The notes under the pieces are model-generated. The model was given only the letters and a program-made list of their open reading frames with translations. It had not been told where the DNA came from and searched no databases. The translations under genes and the position numbers were made by a program. A stretch of DNA of 10,729 nucleotides, taken from assembly GCA_029779995.1 (NCBI GenBank), contig JAKOZM010000480.1:1-10729 (forward strand), in the 5' to 3' direction. The stretch comes from Actinomycetes bacterium (GTDB lineage Bacteria > Actinomycetota > Actinomycetes > S36-B12 > UBA10799). Shown here in pieces: positions 4,816 through 10,729 of the stretch. How positions within the stretch are numbered: position 1 is the first letter of the stretch; every line of letters begins with the position of its first letter.

Positions 4816-4818
4816 CGT
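4813..4818 (+). promoter_or_regulatory. Putative -10 element of leaderless manB, overlapping the DUF3499 stop
   Basis: TAGCGT is followed by six bases and the manB ATG at 4825. The first three bases are the stop codon of the preceding gene. No Shine-Dalgarno sequence is visible between stop and start. Confidence 0.6.
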
Positions 4819-4824
4819 TGGGGT

Positions 4825-6195
4825 ATGACTACCCGATTCCCCGCTGAACTCGTCAACGCCCTCATCAAGGCCTACGACGTGCGCGGCCTGGTCGACGAGC
4901 AACTGACCCCTGATTTTGTGCGGGCGGTGGGAGCCGCGTTCGTCGAGGCGCTGGGGCTGCGCGAGGCCGGCACCATCGTGGTCGGAGAGGACATGCGGCC
5001 CTCGTCACCGGCCTTCGCGCGGGCATTCGCCGAAGGGGCCACGGCCCACGGGGTGGACGTTGTCATGATCGGGCTGTGCTCCACGGACGGGCTCTACTAC
5101 GCCTCCGGGGCCCTGGACCTGCCCGGAGCGATGTTCACGGCCAGCCACAACCCGGCCGCCTACAACGGCATCAAGATGTGTCGCGCGGGTGCCGCCCCTG
5201 TGGGCCAGGAGAGCGGACTGGCCCAGATCGCAGGGCTGCTGATCGACGGCATACCGGAGTACGACGGGACTGTCGGGCGGATCACCGAGCGGGAAATGCT
5301 CGACCAGTATGCGGACTATTTGCTGAGTCTGGTGCCACCGATGCAGCGTCGGCTGCGCGTCGTGGCTGATGCGGGCAACGGAATGGCCGGTCTCACCGCG
5401 CCCGTGGTCCTGTCGAAGCTTCCGGTCGACCTCACCGCCATGTACTTCGAGCTCGATGGCATGTTCCCCAACCATGAGGCGAATCCCATCGACCCAGCCA
5501 ACCTTGTGGATCTGCAGGCGAAGGTGCGCGAGACCGGCGCGGATGTGGGGTTGGCCTTCGACGGTGATGCCGACCGCTGCTTTGTCGTCGATGAACGCGG
5601 CGAACTCGTCAATCCCAGCACTTTGACGGCCCTCATAGCGACGCAGGAACTGCGACGCGTCCCGGGCGCCCCAGTGATCCACAACCTCATCACCTCGCGG
5701 GCGGTTCCCGAGATCATCGCAGAGAACGACGGCGTGCCGGTGGTCACCAGGGTGGGACACTCCTTCATCAAGCAGACAATGGCCGAGACGGGCGCGGTGT
5801 TCGGCGGCGAACACTCCGGGCACTTCTACTTTAAGGACTTCTGGCGTGCGGACTCCGGGATGCTGGCGGCGCTGCATGTGCTGTCGAGCCTGTCCAACGC
5901 CGCGCCAGGCACCACCCTGTCGATGCTCCTGTCCCCCTACAGCAGGTACGTGCTGTCGGGTGAGATCAACACCGAAGTTGCCGATCAGCAGCAGGCCATC
6001 GCCGCCGTCCGGACCCACTTTTCCGACCGCGACGTCACCTTCTCGGACCTTGACGGCCTCACGGTGGACGGTGGCACGTGGTGGGTCAATGTGCGTCCCA
6101 GCAACACCGAGCCCCTCTTGCGGCTCAACGTCGAGGCGCCCACCGCCGAACAGATGGCCGCCCTGCGTGACGAGGTGCTGGCCATCTACCGGTGA
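4825..6195 (+). CDS. manB: ManB, phosphomannomutase/phosphoglucomutase
   Basis: ManB interconverts mannose-6-phosphate and mannose-1-phosphate, the step before GDP-mannose synthesis for mannosylated lipids and glycans; many members also act on glucose phosphates. The 456-aa length is usual for the alpha-D-phosphohexomutase superfamily. All four active-site loops are present: the phosphoserine loop TASHNP with S107, the magnesium loop DGDADR at 246-251, the sugar-recognition loop GEHSGH at 328-333, and the phosphate-binding loop RPSNTEP at 424-430 near the C-terminus. GEHSGH is the form typical of phosphomannomutase/phosphoglucomutase enzymes. The start MTTRFPAELVNALIKAYDVRG is family-like and follows a -10 box by six bases. 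It lies in the conserved whiB-manB-manA neighbourhood. Sugar preference cannot be settled from sequence alone. Confidence 0.96.
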   Translation: MTTRFPAELVNALIKAYDVRGLVDEQLTPDFVRAVGAAFVEALGLREAGTIVVGEDMRPSSPAFARAFAEGATAHGVDVVMIGLCSTDGLYYASGALDLPGAMFTASHNPAAYNGIKMCRAGAAPVGQESGLAQIAGLLIDGIPEYDGTVGRITEREMLDQYADYLLSLVPPMQRRLRVVADAGNGMAGLTAPVVLSKLPVDLTAMYFELDGMFPNHEANPIDPANLVDLQAKVRETGADVGLAFDGDADRCFVVDERGELVNPSTLTALIATQELRRVPGAPVIHNLITSRAVPEIIAENDGVPVVTRVGHSFIKQTMAETGAVFGGEHSGHFYFKDFWRADSGMLAALHVLSSLSNAAPGTTLSMLLSPYSRYVLSGEINTEVADQQQAIAAVRTHFSDRDVTFSDLDGLTVDGGTWWVNVRPSNTEPLLRLNVEAPTAEQMAALRDEVLAIYR

Positions 6196-6245
6196 GCCCC
6201 GACACGAGCGATGATCTGGCGCGGGGAAACGATGCGCTCACCCAA

Positions 6246-6251
6246 TAGTCT
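6246..6251 (+). promoter_or_regulatory. Putative -10 element of the Trm112-like gene and downstream operon
   Basis: TAGTCT is followed by six bases and the GTG at 6258. It lies in the 62-base gap after manB and would drive a leaderless transcript of the Trm112-like, SIS, manA and probably cation-transporter genes. No clear terminator was seen between manB and this box. Confidence 0.6.
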
Positions 6252-6257
6252 GGGCGG

Positions 6258-6455
6258 GTGAGTCTGGATCCCGTACTGCTTGATGTTCTCGCCTGTCCCT
6301 GTCCCTCGCACGCACCCATCGAGGAGGTGGGCGGGGGAATCCGGTGTACGGTCTGCGCGGCGGTGTTTCCGGTTCGCGATGGCATCCCGGTAATGCTGCT
6401 GGATCAGGCCACCCCGGGGCCCTCAGGGGTGGTGGGGAAGCCGGCCGAATCGTGA
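6258..6455 (+). CDS. Trm112-like small zinc-ribbon protein
   Basis: This 65-aa protein has the Trm112/YcaR layout: LLDVLACPCPSH (7-18) with C13 and C15, then CTVC (C30, C33) and VFPVRDGIPVMLLD (36-49). The CP...CxxC...YPVRDGIPV pattern is characteristic. The first cysteine pair is CPC rather than the usual CPxC, with H18 nearby as a possible extra ligand. Trm112 proteins bind zinc and activate methyltransferases in eukaryotes and archaea; the role of bacterial homologues is less clear. The GTG start follows a -10 box by six bases. The stop overlaps the SIS-gene start in the four bases GTGA, so the two are translationally coupled. The C-terminal 15 residues are variable and proline/glycine-rich. 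Confidence 0.88.
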   Translation: MSLDPVLLDVLACPCPSHAPIEEVGGGIRCTVCAAVFPVRDGIPVMLLDQATPGPSGVVGKPAES

Positions 6456-7630
6456 GCCTGGACGACACGCTTCTGGACGACCCGGCCGCCCTCGTGGAGG
6501 TGGACACCGGTCGGATGCTGGCCAGCACCGCCTCGTCAGGCGCTGCCATCCGGGTGGCCCTGAGTGCCGACGCGGACGAGATCCTCGCTCCGTTGATCGC
6601 GCAGGGCCGCCCGCGCAGCCTGGTCGTCGTGGGGGCAGGCGGCTCCAGCGCACCGGGTGAGGTGCTGGCCGCCGTCGCCGGGCGGGGCTCGCCGGTACCG
6701 GTCTTCGCCCTCGGCGGCCCTACGTTGCCCGGCTGGATCGGCCCGATGGACCTGGTGGTGGCGGTCTCGGCCAGTGGCCACAGCGCGGAGACCCTCACGT
6801 TCGTCACCGAGGCTCAGCGGCGTGGCAGCGCAGTCCTCGGCATCGGCGCGGTCGACTCCCCGCTGCAGGATCTGTGCAGCACTGCGCGCGGTGTCTCCTT
6901 CTGGCCGGTGTCCCGCCTGAGCCCTCTGCGTGATGTGCAGAAGGCCCGCTCGCTGTTGTGGGCTCTATCCGCGCCGCTGGTCCTGCTCGCCGGGGAGATG
7001 GGCCTGGTGCAGCATGCCCGCCACGGTCTGGCCGGTGCCGCCACCCGCTTGGACGAGCGAGCCGTGGACTGCGGTGTGGAGCGCCCGCTTGTGGACAACC
7101 CCGCCAAGGAGTTGAGCATCCATCTCACCGGTGGTCTGCCGCTGGTGTGGGGAAGTGGCGACGTGGGTGCCGTGGCCGCGCGCCGCCTGGGACGGCAGCT
7201 CGCTGAGAACGCCGACTGGCCCAGTGTTGTGGGAGTGCTGCCCGAGGCTGTCCGGACCCACGCCGGGCTGCTGCGGGGCCCGTGGGCCCACCCGGTCGAT
7301 GAGACCGACATCTTCCGCGACCGCACCGAGGAGGAGGGTCCGCAACCACGACTGCGGACTCTGCTCGTACGCGACCCCAGCGAACACCCGGACACCACGG
7401 CCATCGCCGAGGCGGTCATCCAGACCTGCGATCGCATGGATGTGCCCTGCGTGGCCGTGATGGGTAACGGCGGCCATGCCATCGAGGCGCTGGCCGACCT
7501 GATCGGCCTGCTGGACTTCGCCAGCGTGTACGCCGCCCTGATGCAGCGGCGCGACCCGTCGCGCAGTGCCGAGGACATCGACCCCCGGTTCGGCCGCCAC
7601 CAGTCGGGGGGCACCTCGTGGAATGTGTAA
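6452..7630 (+). CDS. SIS-domain phosphoglucose/phosphomannose isomerase-like protein (Rv3256c-like)
   Basis: This 392-aa protein resembles bifunctional phosphoglucose/phosphomannose isomerases, which interconvert glucose-6-P or mannose-6-P and fructose-6-P. The N-terminal SIS domain contains SLVVVGAGGSSAPG (about 55-68) and the phosphate loop SASGHSAET (106-114). A second part has NPAKELSIHLTGGLPLVWGS and QLAENADWP (E252, N253). The start GTG at 6452 overlaps the upstream stop (GTGA); an in-frame ATG at 6344 would lie inside the Trm112-like gene and adds non-homologous residues. Active enzymes have a histidine in an ExNHNE-like block and a lysine near the C-terminus. Here the block reads PEAVRTHAG (264-272) and the C-terminal segment DFASVYAALMQRRDP has no following lysine-containing LK motif. 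Reduced or altered activity is therefore possible. It overlaps manA by 13 bases. Confidence 0.87.
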   Translation: MSLDDTLLDDPAALVEVDTGRMLASTASSGAAIRVALSADADEILAPLIAQGRPRSLVVVGAGGSSAPGEVLAAVAGRGSPVPVFALGGPTLPGWIGPMDLVVAVSASGHSAETLTFVTEAQRRGSAVLGIGAVDSPLQDLCSTARGVSFWPVSRLSPLRDVQKARSLLWALSAPLVLLAGEMGLVQHARHGLAGAATRLDERAVDCGVERPLVDNPAKELSIHLTGGLPLVWGSGDVGAVAARRLGRQLAENADWPSVVGVLPEAVRTHAGLLRGPWAHPVDETDIFRDRTEEEGPQPRLRTLLVRDPSEHPDTTAIAEAVIQTCDRMDVPCVAVMGNGGHAIEALADLIGLLDFASVYAALMQRRDPSRSAEDIDPRFGRHQSGGTSWNV

Positions 7631-8697
7631 GGGGCTATCTGCAGACCTACGACTGGGGTCCCGTTGACGGTCTCGCGGCGTGGACGGCGGCCACCGGCGG
7701 CCCGCAGGCCGAACTCTGGTTCGGCAGTCACGGCAACGGCGCCTCGCCACGCCGCGATGGCAGGGGGCCGGCCACGACCCCGCTGACGATTCTGACCAAG
7801 ATCCTGGCGGCGGCGCTGCCCTTGTCGATTCAGATCCATCCACCTGCGGCGATGGCGGCCGACATGTTCGCCGGCCAGCACGTGGACTCGCAGGCGCCCC
7901 GGCTGGTGTCCGATCCGCACGGCAAGGCCGAGATCCTGATCGCTTTCGAGCCCTTCGTCATCCTCGAGGGCTTCCGCGACCCGACCCTGAGCGCGCGCGC
8001 CTTCGCCCAGCTGGGTCCGGACATGGCGCCGGTGGCCGAGGCCTTGGCGGGTGCTGACCTGCCGGGCGCCATCACGTGGCTGCTTGCCATGGCGCCGGCT
8101 GATGTCCCTGCTCTGGCCAGCCGCCTGCCCGAGGCCTTGGCCATGGCCGGTATGAGCAGTCACACGGTGGACACGATCAACGAAGTGGTGACAGCGTTTC
8201 CTGGTGATCCGGGGGTGTTCGTGGCGGCGCTGCTCAACGCCCGCACGCTGCAACCAGGCCAAGCGGTGTATGTCGACCCCGGCACGGTGCACGCCTACGT
8301 ACGGGGCCTGGGGCTGGAGGTCATGACCAACAGCGACAACGTCCTACGGCTCGGCCTGACCAGCAAGACGGTCGCCGTCGAGGCCGCCCTTGCTGCCCTC
8401 GACCTGTCCGCGCAGCCCTATCCCTGTGACCCACAGGACGTCGACGGGGTTCGCAGCTATGCGCCCCCTGGTGCTCCCTTCCGGGTTGAGCTCGTGCGCG
8501 ACGCCACGGTCGAGACGGTCACCGGCCACGCCCGCATCGTGGTGTGCCTCGACGGGGCGGTGAGCGCCGCCGACACTGTGCTGAGCAAGGGTGACGCGGT
8601 CCTGCTGGCCGCCGATGACCCGGCTGTGCCAGTGCGGGTGACCGGGGTGGCGATCGTTGCCCACCACATCACTGTGGAAGACCACGGAGCAGGATGA
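7618..8697 (+). CDS. manA: ManA, mannose-6-phosphate isomerase, type I (class I)
   Basis: ManA interconverts fructose-6-phosphate and mannose-6-phosphate using zinc, feeding ManB. This 359-aa protein is somewhat short of the roughly 390-410 aa usual in the family. Visible features are YDWGPVDGL (11-19) and GGPQAELWFGSH near the N-terminus, the zinc motif QIHP (Q72, H74), the third ligand E105 in GKAE (usually KPE), and the fourth at H225 in PGTVHAY. The substrate arginine R244 lies in SDNVLRLG. All four metal ligands are present, so it should be active. The start GTG at 7618 gives the family N-terminus, overlaps the SIS gene by 13 bases and follows a G-run at 7606-7611 that may act as ribosome binding site. 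It is third in an operon with translational overlaps. Confidence 0.94.
   Translation: MECVRGYLQTYDWGPVDGLAAWTAATGGPQAELWFGSHGNGASPRRDGRGPATTPLTILTKILAAALPLSIQIHPPAAMAADMFAGQHVDSQAPRLVSDPHGKAEILIAFEPFVILEGFRDPTLSARAFAQLGPDMAPVAEALAGADLPGAITWLLAMAPADVPALASRLPEALAMAGMSSHTVDTINEVVTAFPGDPGVFVAALLNARTLQPGQAVYVDPGTVHAYVRGLGLEVMTNSDNVLRLGLTSKTVAVEAALAALDLSAQPYPCDPQDVDGVRSYAPPGAPFRVELVRDATVETVTGHARIVVCLDGAVSAADTVLSKGDAVLLAADDPAVPVRVTGVAIVAHHITVEDHGAG
8691..8694 (+). promoter_or_regulatory. Shine-Dalgarno sequence of the cation transporter gene
   Basis: AGGA lies seven bases before the GTG at 8702 and overlaps the end of manA. It supports starting the transporter at 8702 rather than at the in-frame ATG at 8657, which lies inside manA. 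Confidence 0.65.
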
Positions 8698-8701
8698 GCC
8701 T

Positions 8702-9622
8702 GTGAGTACAGAGGGCGGCACCAAGGCAGTCATCGCGGCGATGGCCGCCAACATCGGCATCGCCATCTCCAAGTTCGTCGCCTTCTTGCTCACGGGATCG
8801 TCGTCGATGCTCTCCGAGGCGATTCACAGCGTCGCCGACAGCGGCAACCAGGTACTGCTGCTGGTGGGCGGCAAACGGGCTGGCCGCCCAGCCGATGCGG
8901 TGCACCAGTTCGGGTACTCCCGGGTCCGCTACGTCTACGCGTTCGTCGTGGCGATCATCTTGTTCCTGGTCGGTGGGCTGTTCTCGCTGTACGAGGGATT
9001 CCACAAGTTCCACCACCCTGAGGAACTGCGCGATGTCGGGATCGCCATCGGTGTCCTGCTCGTGGCGATCGTGCTGGAGGGCCTCTCCTTCCGCACGGCG
9101 ATCAAGGAGGCGAAGAAGTCGCGCGGCGGCCGCAGCCTCTTCCGCTTCGTACGCGACGCCCGGCAGCCGGAACTGCCCGTGGTGCTGCTCGAGGACTTCG
9201 GTGCCCTGATCGGACTGATGTTCGCGTTGATCGGTGTCGGTATGGCAACCATCACCGGAGACGGTCGCTGGGACGGCCTCGGTGCGATGGCGGTGGGCAC
9301 CCTACTTGTCGTCATCGCCGTGTTCCTGGCGTTCGAGATGGCCAGCATGCTGGTCGGCGAGAGCGCCCTGCCCGAGCAGGAGGCCGAGATCGCGCAGGCC
9401 CTGGCCGCAGCGGAGTTGGTCGACCGGGTCATCCATATGAAGACACTGCACGTCGGACCCGATGAACTGCTGGTCGCCGCGAAGGTGGCGATCGGCGGCG
9501 ACGACAGCGCCGCCACCATCGCGGCAGGCATCGATGAGGCCGAACGCGCCATCCGGGCAGCGGTGCCAACGGCCCGCTACATCTACATCGAGCCCGATCT
9601 GGACCGCGACCTCCGGAGTTGA
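8702..9622 (+). CDS. Cation diffusion facilitator (CDF) family transporter
   Basis: This 306-aa inner-membrane protein is a CDF transporter, a proton-coupled exporter of divalent metals such as zinc, iron or manganese. Six membrane segments can be placed at about 9-30, 35-56, 77-98, 113-132, 160-183 and 191-215, followed by a cytoplasmic C-terminal domain (about 220-306). Segment 2 holds SEAIHSVADSGNQ with H42 and D46 as probable metal ligands. H68-Q-F-G-Y is the conserved loop after it. Segment 5 has LLEDFGALIG with E164 and D165 instead of the common HxxxD, as in ZnT9-like members. Metal choice cannot be read with confidence. The gene begins four bases after manA and so is probably the last gene of that operon. 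A link between metal supply and zinc-dependent ManA is only a guess. Confidence 0.93.
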   Translation: MSTEGGTKAVIAAMAANIGIAISKFVAFLLTGSSSMLSEAIHSVADSGNQVLLLVGGKRAGRPADAVHQFGYSRVRYVYAFVVAIILFLVGGLFSLYEGFHKFHHPEELRDVGIAIGVLLVAIVLEGLSFRTAIKEAKKSRGGRSLFRFVRDARQPELPVVLLEDFGALIGLMFALIGVGMATITGDGRWDGLGAMAVGTLLVVIAVFLAFEMASMLVGESALPEQEAEIAQALAAAELVDRVIHMKTLHVGPDELLVAAKVAIGGDDSAATIAAGIDEAERAIRAAVPTARYIYIEPDLDRDLRS

Positions 9623-9663
9623 TCGGCCCACTGGGCAGCCGGACCCGGGCGGGGCAGTGCTGG

Positions 9664-9669
9664 CAGACT
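9664..9669 (+). promoter_or_regulatory. Possible -10 element of the leaderless CPBP gene
   Basis: CAGACT is followed by six bases and the GTG at 9676. It fits the spacing of the other -10 boxes here but lacks the first T, so it is the weakest of the set. No Shine-Dalgarno sequence is seen. The gap 9623-9675 has small GC-rich stems (such as GCCC-ACT-GGGC) but no convincing terminator. Confidence 0.4.
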
Positions 9670-9675
9670 TGACCC

Positions 9676-10437
9676 GTGACGACAACCCCTGAGGTGGTGC
9701 GCAGCCCCTATCCGGGCGCCTCCGACGCAGCGATCGACGCGTGGTGGAGCGGCCTGCCGATCAAGCGGCCGAGTTGGGGGTTCCCCGATTACCTGATCGC
9801 GGTCGCCGCCTGGTTCCTCTTCAGCGTGGTGTCGGCGATCCCGATCGCCTTCGTAGCTGATCCGTCGGCGGCCTACGCCTGGGTTCTGGTGATATCGGTG
9901 GTGGTGCCGTGGCTGGGGATGGGCGGCTACCCGTGGTTGATCAGCAAACTGCGAGGCAACGGGATCGTGCTCGACTTCGGGCTGCGCTTCAATGGCCGCG
10001 ACATCGCCTGGGGGGTGTTGTGGGGCGGCGCTGCTCTGCTGGCAGCCTCGATCATCGCCGCCATTCTGGCCGCGATCTTCGGGGACTTCGATTCCAGCGC
10101 CGGGGAGTTGGCCACGAGCCTCAATGACTACGGGGTGCAGCGGTTCCTGTTCGCGATCGGGGTGGGTTTCGGCGCGCCGATCGTGGAGGAGCTCTGCTAC
10201 CGCGGCCTGTTGCAGACCAGTCTGCTCAAACGCGGCATGAGCAAGTGGCTGTCAGTGGTCATCTCGGCCGCCTTGTTCGCCGCGATGCATCTGGAACCCA
10301 TCCGCTTCGCGCTGCTCTTCGCCATCGGGCTCATCCTGGGGGCTGCCAGGATCCACCGCAACAACACGACCACGGCCATCGTGGCCCACATGACCAACAA
10401 CCTGCCAGGAGCGATCGGCATCCTGTTCCTGCTGTGA
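9676..10437 (+). CDS. CPBP-family intramembrane metalloprotease (CaaX protease/bacteriocin-processing type)
   Basis: This 253-aa polytopic membrane protein carries the three motifs of the CPBP (Abi) glutamate-type intramembrane protease family: EExxxR at E171, E172 and R176; FxxxH at F201 and H205; and HxxxN at H238 and N242. All are intact, so protease activity is plausible. The soluble N-terminus (about 1-33) is followed by hydrophobic segments near 38-62, 65-85, 108-134, 153-168, 188-206, 208-225 and the C-terminus. Substrates of actinobacterial members are mostly unknown; related proteins process prenylated proteins or peptides, or give bacteriocin immunity. It seems to have its own transcript, since 53 bases separate it from the transporter gene. 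It ends three bases before the convergent gene on the other strand. A GTG start six bases after a weak -10 box is the best choice. Confidence 0.9.
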   Translation: MTTTPEVVRSPYPGASDAAIDAWWSGLPIKRPSWGFPDYLIAVAAWFLFSVVSAIPIAFVADPSAAYAWVLVISVVVPWLGMGGYPWLISKLRGNGIVLDFGLRFNGRDIAWGVLWGGAALLAASIIAAILAAIFGDFDSSAGELATSLNDYGVQRFLFAIGVGFGAPIVEELCYRGLLQTSLLKRGMSKWLSVVISAALFAAMHLEPIRFALLFAIGLILGAARIHRNNTTTAIVAHMTNNLPGAIGILFLL

Positions 10438-10440
10438 TCC

Positions 10441-10729
10441 CTAGAGTGTGAACCCTTCGTTGCGGACCCGCAGGTCGACGTAGATCAAAGCGATCGCGCC
10501 CGAGAGCAGGGGCAGGCTGACCGCGGTCCCGGCGATGCGGCCCAGGCTGGTCAGGAACACTGCCTGCGTGGACAACGCATCCGCGCCTGCCAGCAGGTCG
10601 AAGGGCAGTCCGACGATCGAGCCCAGCAGCCGGCTGATGACGATTGCGGCGATCATGACCCCGAGGACGCGCACGGCACTGCCGCGCAGCAACTGCCGAG
10701 CCCGCACGAAAGAAGCGGCGACACCCAGA
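10441..10729 (-). CDS. Membrane protein of unknown function, C-terminal part
   Basis: The frame is open to the right edge and its start lies outside the window. At least 95 C-terminal codons are present. The visible part has a basic stretch ending in VRARQLLRGS, a hydrophobic segment (RVLGVMIAAIVISRLLGSIVG), a polar stretch and a second hydrophobic segment (TAVSLPLLSGAIALIYVD). The tail ends in DLRVRNEGFTL. This LIYVDLRVRxEG ending resembles the C-terminus of large actinobacterial polytopic membrane proteins, often annotated as glycerophosphoryl diester phosphodiesterase membrane domain proteins; the assignment is from memory and tentative. The GTG at 10707 could be mistaken for a start, but the sequence upstream stays in frame and resembles the same family. 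It converges on the CPBP gene with a 3-base gap. Confidence 0.7.
   Translation of the reverse strand, partial: LGVAASFVRARQLLRGSAVRVLGVMIAAIVISRLLGSIVGLPFDLLAGADALSTQAVFLTSLGRIAGTAVSLPLLSGAIALIYVDLRVRNEGFTL

Noticed and set aside
5005..6018. A 337-aa open frame antisense to manB
   Set aside because: It lies wholly over manB, whose four active-site loops are intact, and shows no recognisable motif.
6344..6451. An upstream ATG start for the SIS gene
   Set aside because: It would lie inside the Trm112-like gene and add 36 residues with no family similarity; the GTG at 6452 overlaps the upstream stop as in coupled genes.
6814..8292. A 492-aa open frame antisense to the SIS and manA genes
   Set aside because: It covers two well-supported genes on the other strand and has the arginine/glycine-rich composition of a GC-rich shadow frame.
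8657..8701. An upstream ATG start for the cation transporter
   Set aside because: It lies within manA and lacks a ribosome binding site; the GTG at 8702 has AGGA at good spacing.

Overview
The window is high-GC bacterial DNA, almost certainly from an actinobacterium (Actinomycetes). The evidence is a WhiB-type iron-sulfur regulator, the actinobacterial fused CofG-CofH form of the Fo synthase, a DUF3499 gene, and gene order. The series whiB - zincin-like DUF - DUF3499 - manB - SIS/phosphoglucose isomerase-like - manA, with fbiA next to it, matches the Mycobacterium tuberculosis neighbourhood Rv3261 to Rv3255c. Here fbiC lies between fbiA and whiB, and a small Trm112-like gene lies between manB and the SIS gene. 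Genus and species cannot be read from this sequence.

Layout. 1-167: the 5' end of fbiA (minus strand). 168-856: a 689-bp divergent intergenic region holding a tandem array of a 194-bp unit (about 307-800), built from two alternating imperfect inverted repeats. 857-3319: fbiC (Fo synthase). 3320-3558: an intergenic region with a 9-bp-arm inverted repeat, a good sigma70-type promoter and a leader hairpin ahead of whiB (3559-3816). 3882-3922: a very strong stem-loop terminator. 3948-6195: the zincin-like gene, the DUF3499 gene and manB, each with its own -10 element immediately before the start codon. 6258-9622: a tightly overlapping operon of a Trm112-like gene, an SIS/PGI-PMI-like gene, manA and a cation diffusion facilitator. 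9676-10437: a CPBP intramembrane protease-like gene. 10441-10729: the 3' end of an unrecognised membrane protein gene on the minus strand. No tRNA, rRNA, CRISPR or insertion sequence was seen.

How the genes work together. FbiC makes the deazaflavin Fo from tyrosine and a riboflavin-pathway intermediate, and FbiA adds the phospholactyl-type side chain, so the left part is an F420 biosynthesis divergon. ManA converts fructose-6-P to mannose-6-P and ManB converts mannose-6-P to mannose-1-P, the precursor of GDP-mannose for mannosylated glycolipids and glycans; the SIS protein is related to bifunctional phosphoglucose/phosphomannose isomerases. WhiB is a developmental or cell-division regulator and need not control its neighbours.

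The parts least explained by known gene content are the 194-bp repeat array between the F420 genes, a 14-bp inverted repeat found identically at both F420 promoters, and a perfect 20-bp palindrome inside fbiA written in codons unusual for this GC content. Seven of the eleven genes look leaderless (-10 box, 6-7 nt, start codon).
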